From: Senegalimassilia sp003474385
GTDB lineage: Bacteria; Actinomycetota; Coriobacteriia; Coriobacteriales; Eggerthellaceae
Length of the DNA: 64,000 nt
Direction of reading: 5' to 3'
Assembly (NCBI RefSeq): GCF_003474385.1
Contig: NZ_QUCY01000015.1
Coordinates: forward strand, 6,904-70,903
Shown: piece by piece, positions 16,823 through 24,305 of the stretch
Numbering within the stretch: position 1 is the stretch's first letter
How the letters are laid out: every line of letters starts with the position of its first letter
Position numbers and translations under genes: made by a program
The notes under the pieces: generated by a model
Seen by the model: only the letters and a program-made list of their open reading frames with translations
Told to the model about the DNA's origin: nothing
Databases searched by the model: none

Positions 16823-17845
16823 ATGATCGTATCGTGGATGACCACGAATCGATGCAACTTGAAGTGCGTTCATTGTTATCAAGACGCAGACGAGTGCGAT
16901 AACCGAGAGCTGTCGACCGAAGAAGCGCGCGCGATGATTTCCGACATTGCGCGCGCAGGTTTCAAGATCATGATTTTCAGTGGCGGTGAGCCGCTTATGC
17001 GTGATGACATTTTCGACTTAGTGGCTCATGCGGCATCATGCGGACTCCGCCCGGTATTCGGCAGCAACGGAACCTTGATCACGCAAGACGTTGCGCGAAA
17101 GCTGAAAGCGGCGGGTGCGTGCGCTATGGGCATCAGCATTGACAGCCTTGACGCGGAAAAGCATGACAAGTTTCGCGGGATCAACGGCGCGCATGCGGCA
17201 ACGCTGGCAGGAATCGAAGCCTGCAAAAGCGTCGGCCTGCCATTCCAGGTTCACACCACTGTGGTTGATTGGAACCGTGACGAGGTGTGCGACATCACTC
17301 GGTTTGCCAAAGAATTGGGCGCGATGAACCATTCGGTGTTCTTTTTGGTGCCGGTCGGGCGTGGTAAGGACATTTCAGACGAAAGCATCGATGTTGAGCA
17401 GAATGAGCAGCTGCTTGCTGACATTTTGCGTGCCGGTTGTGATGCCGGCATCGAGGTTAAGCCTACGTGTGCGCCGCAGTTTATGCGTATTGCCGAGCAG
17501 ATCGGTGTTCAAACGCGCTATACGCGAGGTTGCCTGGCGGGGCTGACGTACTGCGTAGTCGGGAGCGAAGGCATTGTGCGCGCGTGCGCATACATGACCG
17601 AAGATGCCGGCGACGTGCGCAAACAGCCGTTTGATGAGATTTGGCGTACCAGCCCGGTGTTTCAAGAGCTGCGCACGCAGGCGTATAAGGGCGCGTGTGG
17701 GGCGTGCGATTACAAGGGCGTTTGCGGCGGATGTCGCGCTCGCGCTGCGTATTACCATGATGGGGACATTTTGGGGCAGGACGATTATTGCGCATGGGGC
17801 ATGAAGAGCGCAGCGCGGGATGCGTCCGGCGTGTCGGTTGCTTAG
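16823..17845 (+). CDS. Radical SAM/SPASM protein, NirJ/AhbD-like
   Basis: This 340-residue radical SAM enzyme carries the cluster motif CNLKCVHC at Cys11, Cys15 and Cys18. It has the SAM-binding segment FSGGEPLM and a C-terminal SPASM-type cysteine set (GCLAGLTYC, RACAY, CGACDYKGVCGGC) for auxiliary clusters. The opening MTTNRCNLKCVHCYQDA resembles haem-pathway enzymes such as AhbD and NirJ; peptide-modifying SPASM enzymes are the main alternative. The ATG at 16823 follows GAGGGGGAG. The gene opens an operon with a lipoprotein, permease and ATPase for uptake of an iron or tetrapyrrole ligand, which fits a haem-related role but does not prove it. Confidence 0.75.
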   Translation: MIVSWMTTNRCNLKCVHCYQDADECDNRELSTEEARAMISDIARAGFKIMIFSGGEPLMRDDIFDLVAHAASCGLRPVFGSNGTLITQDVARKLKAAGACAMGISIDSLDAEKHDKFRGINGAHAATLAGIEACKSVGLPFQVHTTVVDWNRDEVCDITRFAKELGAMNHSVFFLVPVGRGKDISDESIDVEQNEQLLADILRAGCDAGIEVKPTCAPQFMRIAEQIGVQTRYTRGCLAGLTYCVVGSEGIVRACAYMTEDAGDVRKQPFDEIWRTSPVFQELRTQAYKGACGACDYKGVCGGCRARAAYYHDGDILGQDDYCAWGMKSAARDASGVSVA

Positions 17846-17874
17846 CGGGCAAAGCTGATCAAAAGGAGCAAGCA

Positions 17875-18867
17875 ATGATCAAGGTTGCAAAAGGGGCCGT
17901 CACGCTTTCGTGTGTGTTGGCTGTGGGCGTAGGGTCGTTCTCTCTGACGGGGTGTGCGTCGCAAGGAACTCCCGTTGCTTTTGATGCGGGCGAAACGGAG
18001 ACGTCGGCCATGCAAGGCGCACATACCTTTACCGATGATTTGGGCCGCGAAGTGACGGTTGCGTCGCATAATCGCGTGGTTGCCGGCATGGGCAGCTTCG
18101 CAAACGTGTGGGAGCTGGCGGGTGGTACGCTGGTTGGCGCGTCCGACGACGCTTTCTCCGATTACCACATTGCGTCGGATGCGCAGAAGATCGGCGATTT
18201 TTCTTCGCTTGATGCCGAATCGATCATCGCGCTCAACCCCGATTTCGTGATTTTGACAGGATCGAGCAGCGGCCGCGGCGGTGGTGTCGCGCAAACCGAG
18301 TTGGCCGATACGCTTACAGCGGCGAACATCCCCGTGGCGTATTTCAAGGTAACCACGTTCGATGACTATCTGCGCATGCTGCGTACATGCTGCGATATAA
18401 CAGGTGACGAGCAGGCGTATGCGGAAAATGGTCAGGGCCCGGCAGATAGGATCGCCGAGATTTGCGCGAAGGCGGAAGGAAAACAAGCTGGCAGCGCCGT
18501 GGTGCTGACCACGTATTCGGGCGGTACGCGCGCGCAGTCTTCCTCGACGCAGACGGGAACCATGCTTGCCGATCTGGGTGCGCAGAACATCGCCGATTCC
18601 GATAAGGGCTTGTTGTCCGATTACAGCTTGGAGGCCCTGATTCAGGACAACCCGCAAACCATCTTCCTTCTGCCTATGGGTAATTCAGACGAGGCGGCGC
18701 AGCAGGCGCTTGCCGAGCAGACGACGCAGAACCCGGCATGGGCGCAGCTTGATGCGGTGAAGAACAATCATGTAGTGACGCTGGACCCGAAGTTGTTCCA
18801 GTACAAGCCGAATGCTCAATGGGATCAGGCGTATCAAGTCCTGTTCGACGCGCTGTACGGCGAATAG
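17875..18867 (+). CDS. ABC importer substrate-binding lipoprotein (Peripla_BP_2, iron-siderophore/haem/cobalamin type)
   Basis: This is a 330-residue membrane-anchored binding protein. A signal peptide ends in the lipobox SLTGC, with Cys27 as the lipidated residue. The mature part begins FTDDLGREVTVASHNRVVAG, typical of the FecB/BtuF fold, with two lobes joined by a long helix. The start is the ATG with AAAAGGAG 9 bases upstream. The permease and ATPase genes follow in the same operon. Iron-siderophore, haem and corrinoid ligands are all possible. Confidence 0.88.
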   Translation: MIKVAKGAVTLSCVLAVGVGSFSLTGCASQGTPVAFDAGETETSAMQGAHTFTDDLGREVTVASHNRVVAGMGSFANVWELAGGTLVGASDDAFSDYHIASDAQKIGDFSSLDAESIIALNPDFVILTGSSSGRGGGVAQTELADTLTAANIPVAYFKVTTFDDYLRMLRTCCDITGDEQAYAENGQGPADRIAEICAKAEGKQAGSAVVLTTYSGGTRAQSSSTQTGTMLADLGAQNIADSDKGLLSDYSLEALIQDNPQTIFLLPMGNSDEAAQQALAEQTTQNPAWAQLDAVKNNHVVTLDPKLFQYKPNAQWDQAYQVLFDALYGE

Positions 18868-18875
18868 GTTGATTC

Positions 18876-19916
18876 GTGCGTAGGAATCGACTCAAAACGG
18901 TTGCGATGACGGATTGCGCGCGACGCCGCTTCCACATTATGTTGCTTGTCTTGCTGTTGGCGCTTGCCGGCGTGGTGTTCGCCGGTCTGGCGCTAGGGTC
19001 GTCGTCTGTTGGTGCGAACGACGTGGTTGCGTACGCTATGGGCAACGCGTCAGACATGGCTGTGAACGTGTTGGCGAACGTGCGCGTGCCGCGTGTCCTT
19101 GGGGGCGTGCTTGCCGGTGCGGCGCTTGCCGAGGCGGGCGCGCTTATCCAAGCAACGCTGAATAATCCGCTGGCCAGCCCAAACATCATCGGCGTCAACG
19201 CTGGATCCGGCCTGTTCGTTTTGCTGTTCGCATGCGTAGCTCCGCATGCACTGGGCGTGTCGGCAGCTGGTGCGTTTTTGGGCGCGCTTGCTTCGGCGTT
19301 GCTGGTGTTCTTCGTGTCGTTGTACGCGGGGGCCTCGCGCCTGACCATCGTGCTTGCCGGCATGGCGCTCACGTCCATATTCACGGCGGGAATGAACGCG
19401 ATTCTCATTTTCAATCCGGATGCCTACGTGAACTCATCCGGGTTTTTGGTCGGAAGCCTTTCGGGCGTGATGGCGTCTGAGCTGGTGATTCCCGGGTGCG
19501 CGATCTGTGTCGGGCTGCTTGTGGCCGCAGGCCAGGGAACGCGTCTTAACGTCTTGTCGTTGGGGGATGAAGGTGCGCATGCGCTGGGGCTGAACGTGCA
19601 GCGAACTCGGCTGACATTGCTTTCACTTGCAGCGCTACTGGCGGGTGCCGCGGTTTGCTTTGCCGGGCTTATCGGATTCGTCGGGCTGGTTGTCCCCCAT
19701 ATCGTCCGCTTCTTCGCCGGCCATGATAATCGTCGCGTATTGCTGCTTTCACCTGTTGTCGGGGCCATCGTGGTGTGCGCGTGCGACACCGTTGCGCGCA
19801 CGCTGTTCGCGCCGTTTGAGATCCCTGTGGGAATTTGCATGGCGCTGATAGGCGGCCCGTTCTTCATTTATCTGATTCTTCGTTCGCGGAAAGGAGAGGT
19901 CGATGGGCGATCTTGA
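18876..19916 (+). CDS. FecCD-family ABC permease
   Basis: This 346-residue permease has about ten membrane segments. The family blocks are RVPRVLGGVLAGAALAEAGA, NPLASPNIIGVNAG and GFVGLVVPHIVRFFAGHDNR, the last contacting the ATPase. It imports an iron-siderophore, haem or corrinoid ligand with the lipoprotein before it and the ATPase after it. The start is a GTG 9 bases after the lipoprotein stop; ATG 18906 is an alternative. The end overlaps the ATPase gene by 14 bases. Confidence 0.9.
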   Translation: MRRNRLKTVAMTDCARRRFHIMLLVLLLALAGVVFAGLALGSSSVGANDVVAYAMGNASDMAVNVLANVRVPRVLGGVLAGAALAEAGALIQATLNNPLASPNIIGVNAGSGLFVLLFACVAPHALGVSAAGAFLGALASALLVFFVSLYAGASRLTIVLAGMALTSIFTAGMNAILIFNPDAYVNSSGFLVGSLSGVMASELVIPGCAICVGLLVAAGQGTRLNVLSLGDEGAHALGLNVQRTRLTLLSLAALLAGAAVCFAGLIGFVGLVVPHIVRFFAGHDNRRVLLLSPVVGAIVVCACDTVARTLFAPFEIPVGICMALIGGPFFIYLILRSRKGEVDGRS

Positions 19917-20676
19917 GTTTGACGACGTCGTATTCGGGTACGGCAACAGCCTTTTGTTCGACGGCTTTTCCGCGTCGTTTCCGAAAGGGAGCATCAGCTG
20001 CATCGTCGGGCCGAACGGCTGCGGGAAATCAACGCTTGCGAAACTTGCCATGGGGCTGGTAAAGCCGACGTCGGGGTGCGTGCGCGTTGCCGGGCGCGAT
20101 GTGTCGTCGCTGGCTGCTCGCGATCGAGCGCGTCTTTTAGGCGTGTTAGTGCAGCAGCAAGAGGTGCCTATAATGACGGCGCGCGAGCTGGTGGTGTGCG
20201 GAAGGTTCCCGTGCTGCGGATCGTTTTCGCGCTTGAGCAGGGCAGATGAGGAATGCATCGATGAGGCGCTTTTGCTTGCCGGCGTGTCTGAGCTGCGCGA
20301 TCGTTCGCTGCAGAGCTTGTCGGGCGGGCAGCGGCAGCGCGTGCGCATGGCTATGGTGCTGGCGCAAGATACGCCGACCGTGCTGCTTGACGAACCGACG
20401 TCGTTCATGGACGTGGCGGCGTGTTTCGATATGGTGCGGCTGATTCGCCAGGTTCGGCAGCGCGGCAAGACGGTTATCGCGGTGATTCACGATTTGAACT
20501 TGGCGCTTTCGGTTGCTGACCAGGTGTTCGTGATGGAGCGAGGGCGCTTAGCTGCGCAGGGCGAACCGGCGGATGGCTGCGTTCGTGCTGCTATCGAGCA
20601 GTCCTTCGGCGTGCGCTTGGAGCACGTGCAGACAAGTTACGGCACAGCCTGGGTTCCTTTCGAGTTGCGTGAATGA
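19903..20676 (+). CDS. ABC importer ATP-binding protein (FecE/BtuD type)
   Basis: This 257-residue ATPase powers the adjacent permease. Walker A is GPNGCGKST (36-44), the signature is LSGGQRQRVRMAMVLAQ, Walker B is TVLLDEPTSFMD and the switch His is in VIHDLNLAL. The start overlaps the permease gene by 14 bases, with GGAGAGG upstream, indicating coupled translation. It is the last gene of the radical SAM-ABC operon; a long hairpin follows. Confidence 0.93.
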   Translation: MGDLEFDDVVFGYGNSLLFDGFSASFPKGSISCIVGPNGCGKSTLAKLAMGLVKPTSGCVRVAGRDVSSLAARDRARLLGVLVQQQEVPIMTARELVVCGRFPCCGSFSRLSRADEECIDEALLLAGVSELRDRSLQSLSGGQRQRVRMAMVLAQDTPTVLLDEPTSFMDVAACFDMVRLIRQVRQRGKTVIAVIHDLNLALSVADQVFVMERGRLAAQGEPADGCVRAAIEQSFGVRLEHVQTSYGTAWVPFELRE

Positions 20677-20690
20677 ATCTGCCTCCGCGG

Positions 20691-20732
20691 CGTTCTGGCT
20701 CGCCATCTTTTAATAGGTGGCGAGCTAGAACG
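20691..20732. terminator. Long hairpin after the ABC operon
   Basis: A 15-base stem (CGTTCTGGCTCGCCA against TGGCGAGCTAGAACG, one G.T pair) surrounds a 12-base loop, 14 bases after the ATPase stop. No T-run follows, so termination may be factor-dependent, or the hairpin may protect the 3' end of the transcript. Confidence 0.55.
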
Positions 20733-20756
20733 CTATGGGCACATTGGCTCATATAG

Positions 20757-20786
20757 TTGTGAATTGTCGTGCGACAGTGATATTCT
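20757..20786 (+). promoter_or_regulatory. Promoter with GntR-type operator before the NrfD-like gene
   Basis: TTGTGA, 18 bases and TATTCT form a candidate promoter. The spacer contains AATTGTCGTGCGACA (20762-20776), an inverted repeat of TGTCG and CGACA. The identical 15 bases recur at 23296-23310 before the DmsC-like gene. The regulator is probably the YtrA-type protein encoded at 21740. Confidence 0.65.
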
Positions 20787-20811
20787 TGCCGTGTTCAAGA
20801 AAGGCGGGCGC

Positions 20812-21723
20812 ATGACATTTAGCGGGCTGATAGCGGTATATCTATTCCTGGGCGGAACATCAGCGGGCGCATATGCTGTGTTGGCAATGCTGGATGTTGC
20901 GTGCACTATGTCGATATGGAATAGGCATGGTGGGCGTAATAGGACTTCTCATGCGCCGAAAATTTTGTGTGAATCAACATATCAACGCATAAGGAGAATC
21001 GTGTATGGCGCGACGCTCTGCATTTTGATGCTGGGAGTGTTGTGTCTGATCGCTGATTTAGGTCGACCGGATGCGTTTTATTACTTGTTACTATATCCAA
21101 CAAGCAGCTTGATTTCGATTGGTGCGCTCGCGCTGTCGCTGTTGATGGGAAGTTCGTTGGCGGCTTTCTGCGATGCGGCGTTTTCGCTGGGAGCGCACGT
21201 GCGGCGTGCGCTGTGGGTCCTAAAAGCCGTGGGCATCCCCGTCGCGTTCGTGGTTATGGCATACACGGGAATGCTGCTGAAAAGCGTTGTCGCTGTGAAA
21301 TTCTGGCAGACGATGTGGCTCCCGGTGCTATTCGTTCTGTCTGCGCTTTCGTGCGGCTGTGCGGTGATAATGTTTGCTATATGCTCATGTGAGGATCGTC
21401 GGGCCGTGCGGCAATGGGATGTCAAATTGCTGCGCTTTGATTTCGTGTTCGTGGTGCTCGAGCTCCTCGTGACGATACTGCTGTTTGCAAGCCTTGCCCC
21501 GGTAGCGAGCGCCGATATGCTGACAGGTAGACATTCGCAGCTATTTTGGGGCGGCTTTGTCTTATGTGCGCTACTATTACCGATAGTGATTGAAATGTTT
21601 TCCCTGATGAGTGGGCGACATTTGAGTGCTCCGGCAACGGCGTTCGCGTCGGTGCTCGTGCTTGTAGGAGGGCTATGCTTGCGATTGGTAATGGTGGCTG
21701 CAGGTGTGCAGCCCCTGGTGTGA
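20812..21723 (+). CDS. NrfD/PsrC-like membrane subunit
   Basis: This 303-residue protein has eight or nine predicted membrane helices and resembles the quinol-oxidising NrfD/PsrC/DmsC anchors of molybdenum enzymes. The start is YLFLGGTSAGAYAVLA, the helix-1 pattern of NrfD proteins, and IADLGRPDAFYYLLLYPTS is another family block. The ATG at 20812 has AAAGGCGGG upstream. No catalytic subunit is adjacent, so it may serve the DmsAB proteins encoded from 24.3 kb or an unlinked enzyme. The shared operator sequence ties it to that cluster. Confidence 0.72.
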   Translation: MTFSGLIAVYLFLGGTSAGAYAVLAMLDVACTMSIWNRHGGRNRTSHAPKILCESTYQRIRRIVYGATLCILMLGVLCLIADLGRPDAFYYLLLYPTSSLISIGALALSLLMGSSLAAFCDAAFSLGAHVRRALWVLKAVGIPVAFVVMAYTGMLLKSVVAVKFWQTMWLPVLFVLSALSCGCAVIMFAICSCEDRRAVRQWDVKLLRFDFVFVVLELLVTILLFASLAPVASADMLTGRHSQLFWGGFVLCALLLPIVIEMFSLMSGRHLSAPATAFASVLVLVGGLCLRLVMVAAGVQPLV

Positions 21724-21739
21724 GACGGAAAGATTACGC

Positions 21740-22150
21740 GTGAAAGCGACAAAGGAAACGCCTTCGTTCGAATTTGACGAAAACAGCGACTTACCGCTGT
21801 GGGTTCAGCTACGAAACCGAATGGCATACCTCATTACATCGGGATTTTATAAACCGGGCGACAAATTGCCCACGGTGCGTAAGTACGCTGCCGATTTGCG
21901 CATTGCATACAACACGGTAAGCAAAGCGTACATGGGGTTGGAGCGCGATGGGTATGTGGCGACAGTTCGGGGCAGTGGCGTGTTCGTGAATGAACCGGGC
22001 GGCAATCAAAAAGGGGATGCGCAGGTCAATGCGCTCGCCGAAGATTTCATCAAAAGCTGCCTGGAGCAAGGAATGGCGTATGAAGACATCCCGAAACTGG
22101 TGTCTGCGTGTGTGAGGAGGATGAAAAGGGGCCATGAAAACCAGAAATAA
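21740..22150 (+). CDS. GntR-family regulator, YtrA subfamily
   Basis: This short 136-residue regulator has the winged-helix block LPLWVQLRNRMAYLITSGF, KLPTVRKYAADLRIAYNTV and GYVATVRGSGVFV, with only ~45 residues after it. This is the YtrA layout, which lacks a large effector domain. The GTG at 21740 follows a GGAAAG box. The gene lies between the NrfD-like gene and the SPFH gene and overlaps the latter by 17 bases. The repeated TTGTC-N4-GACA sites at 20764, 23298 and 23318 are its likely operators. Confidence 0.87.
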   Translation: MKATKETPSFEFDENSDLPLWVQLRNRMAYLITSGFYKPGDKLPTVRKYAADLRIAYNTVSKAYMGLERDGYVATVRGSGVFVNEPGGNQKGDAQVNALAEDFIKSCLEQGMAYEDIPKLVSACVRRMKRGHENQK

Positions 22151-23102
22151 CGGCGAGAGGCTCGTTCCGGGGCAAAAAGATACGTATCGACGTTCTGAGA
22201 TGGAATTCGGTGTTGCAGCCGACGCGTATCGCTCCGACCCTACGAAAAGAGCGACGCGAAATGGCGCTGTGATGATAACGATAGCCTTGGCTATCGTTGC
22301 ATTTGCGTTGATGTTGGGAGCATCTGTGGTCTTGGCGTCCGGTTTGACGCTTACGGGCATTCTGCTTTCCACAGTAGTTGGCCTTGCTGTGCTTTCGTCG
22401 GTGCACGTCTGCATGGACTGGGAGCGTGCCGTGATCATGCGCCTGGGTCGATTTAATCGGCTTGCGGGCCCGGGTTTGTTTTTCACCATCCCATTGTTTG
22501 AATTCTGCACGTTGCGCGTTGATCAGCGCATGAATGCAACTCCGTTTGGCGCCGAAGAGGCGCTGACTAGTGATTTGGTGCCGCTTGACGTCGATGCCGT
22601 GCTGTTTTGGGTGGTTTGGGATCCCGAAAAGGCTTGTACTGAGGTCGAGGATTATCACTTTGCCGTAGCGCTTTCCGCGCAAACGGCATTGCGCGATGCC
22701 ATCGGTCGCGCATCGTTGTCGAATGTGGTTATGCGTCGTCATCAGCTTGATCAGGAACTGCGTGAGGCTGTTGAGGAAAAGGTATCCGATTGGGGTATCT
22801 CTATCGTTTCGGTTGAAGTGCGCGACCTAATCATCCCCAAAGAGCTGCAGGGAGTTATGTCGTTGGAGGCTCAGGCGGAATGCCGCAAGAGCGCACGCAT
22901 CACCCTTATGGAAGCGGAGCGCGACGTTTCTGAGATTCTTGATGAGGTTGCGCAAACGTATAACCATGACGAAGTGGCGCTTGCGCTGCGCAAGCTGCAT
23001 TTGACGTACGAGGGCATGCAGGATAACGACAGTACGCTTGTAGTGCCAAGCGCATATAGCGAGGGCTTTAACGTAAAAGCCGATGAAAGCAAATCGCTAT
23101 AA
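22134..23102 (+). CDS. SPFH/band 7 (slipin-like) membrane protein
   Basis: This 322-residue protein has a short N-terminus, two hydrophobic segments (about 46-68 and 73-92) and an SPFH domain starting WERAVIMRLGRFNRLAGPGLFF, the slipin signature. The coiled segment EAQAECRKSARITLMEAERD follows near residue 245. Such proteins form membrane rings that organise or protect partner proteins. It overlaps the GntR gene, so it is co-regulated with it and with the NrfD-like gene. A pairing of a YtrA regulator with a membrane scaffold suggests an envelope response. Confidence 0.85.
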   Translation: MKTRNNGERLVPGQKDTYRRSEMEFGVAADAYRSDPTKRATRNGAVMITIALAIVAFALMLGASVVLASGLTLTGILLSTVVGLAVLSSVHVCMDWERAVIMRLGRFNRLAGPGLFFTIPLFEFCTLRVDQRMNATPFGAEEALTSDLVPLDVDAVLFWVVWDPEKACTEVEDYHFAVALSAQTALRDAIGRASLSNVVMRRHQLDQELREAVEEKVSDWGISIVSVEVRDLIIPKELQGVMSLEAQAECRKSARITLMEAERDVSEILDEVAQTYNHDEVALALRKLHLTYEGMQDNDSTLVVPSAYSEGFNVKADESKSL

Positions 23103-23513
23103 CTCCTTACTTACTTCCTTGGCCTGCTTGGTTGGGGCTGGCTGTGTGACGGCGTGTGCGACAGTTATGTAAGAAAAGATCGAGGGTCTGTTGTCCGACG
23201 GGCGGTATCTAAGGTGTAAATTACCAGGTCGATTACGCTTTTAGCTGACTGGTTGAGATAATTGCTATTCTCAAAATAAAATAAATACACTACGAAATTG
23301 TCGTGCGACACTATTGATTGTCTCACGACAATTTTGCTATAAATGCGGATGGAGGGTTCAGCTGATTTCCGACAATCATATTCAGCCTCCTGTTTTCTTC
23401 GTGCGTATTCGCATATCTCGCGGAAAAAGCAGGAGAACGCAGAACGTGCGGGCGAGGTGCGTTTTGCGAGAGGCGCGTCCTACTGCGGGCGCAAGGAAAT
23501 AGAGGAGGGAAAC
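23103..23513 (+). other. Intergenic region before the DmsCAB cluster
   Basis: No gene is seen in these 411 bases. The left part holds the imperfect dyad TTGAGA-N10-TCTCAA (23253-23274). The middle holds the operator-promoter described next. The last ~170 bases form a 5' untranslated leader, ending in GAGGAGGG before the ATG at 23514. Confidence 0.6.
23296..23343 (+). promoter_or_regulatory. Promoter and double GntR-type operator of the DmsCAB cluster
   Basis: TTGATT (23314-23319), 18 bases and TATAAA (23338-23343, with an extended TG two bases upstream) make a strong candidate promoter. Two dyads flank and overlap the -35: TTGTCGTGCGACA (23298-23310) and TTGTCTCACGACAA (23318-23331). Their centres are about 20 bases apart, two helical turns. 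The first is identical to the site before the NrfD-like gene. Confidence 0.72.
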
Positions 23514-24284
23514 ATGGGTCTCGAATCCCTGTTTGCATTCACGCTGCTGGGAGGTATGGCTGCGGGTGCGTACGTGTTTGAAACGTGCTTTGCCCGTAAG
23601 CGCTCGGGCAATCGCCCCTGGCTTTTGCCCCTGGTCGTAGTTGCTTTGTTCGCCATCGGCATGATTGCCGCTTCTACGCATGTGCAGAGCATCCCGCGTG
23701 CAATGGGCTCGTTGACAAGCGGAACCGTTAACTTTGCGTCTGGCATGGTGCGCGAGGTTGCCGTTTCCGGCGTGTTCTTCGTGCTGGCTCTTATCGACAT
23801 GATTATCGCGTTCGTGAAAAAGGACAGCCCCTTTGCGCTGCGCGTGGTGACGGCCGTGGTTGCCGTGGCATGCATGGTGCTTATGGGCACTGCGTATATC
23901 GACGTGTTCGGCAATGCGGTGTGGACGAACGCTCCTGCTACCGTGCTGAGCTTTGTGGCTGGTGACCTGGCCATGGGTTTGGGCCTGTGCGCCGCGCTTG
24001 GTGCTGCGAATCTGTCTGAAAAGCCCGTTGCATACACGATGATTGCTGTTGACGTGGTGCTGGCCATCGGTCTGGCGCTTGAGGTTGCGGTCTTTTCGGC
24101 TGTTGGCATAAGCCCGGTTATGCAGGTGGTCGGCCTGGTGGTTGCGCCTGTCGCTTCTGCTGTGTTGACGCTGATGGCTTCCAAATTCGCAAACAAGCAG
24201 ACGCTTGCGATCGTCGTGTGCGCTGCTCTGGTTATCGGCGTCGCCGTCGCCCGTTACGCATTTTACGCGACGTGCGCGCTGTAA
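23514..24284 (+). CDS. DMSO reductase membrane anchor subunit, DmsC-like
   Basis: This 256-residue protein has about eight membrane helices and would anchor the catalytic and Fe-S subunits and pass quinol electrons to them. The N-terminus LFAFTLLGGMAAGAYVFETCF and STHVQSIPRAMGSLT fit the DmsC family. A strong GAGGAGGG box precedes the ATG. It is the first gene of the cluster, 21 bases before the catalytic subunit. DmsC is usually encoded last; here it is first. Confidence 0.8.
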   Translation: MGLESLFAFTLLGGMAAGAYVFETCFARKRSGNRPWLLPLVVVALFAIGMIAASTHVQSIPRAMGSLTSGTVNFASGMVREVAVSGVFFVLALIDMIIAFVKKDSPFALRVVTAVVAVACMVLMGTAYIDVFGNAVWTNAPATVLSFVAGDLAMGLGLCAALGAANLSEKPVAYTMIAVDVVLAIGLALEVAVFSAVGISPVMQVVGLVVAPVASAVLTLMASKFANKQTLAIVVCAALVIGVAVARYAFYATCAL

Positions 24285-24305
24285 GGAACGAAGGGGGATA
24301 TAACC

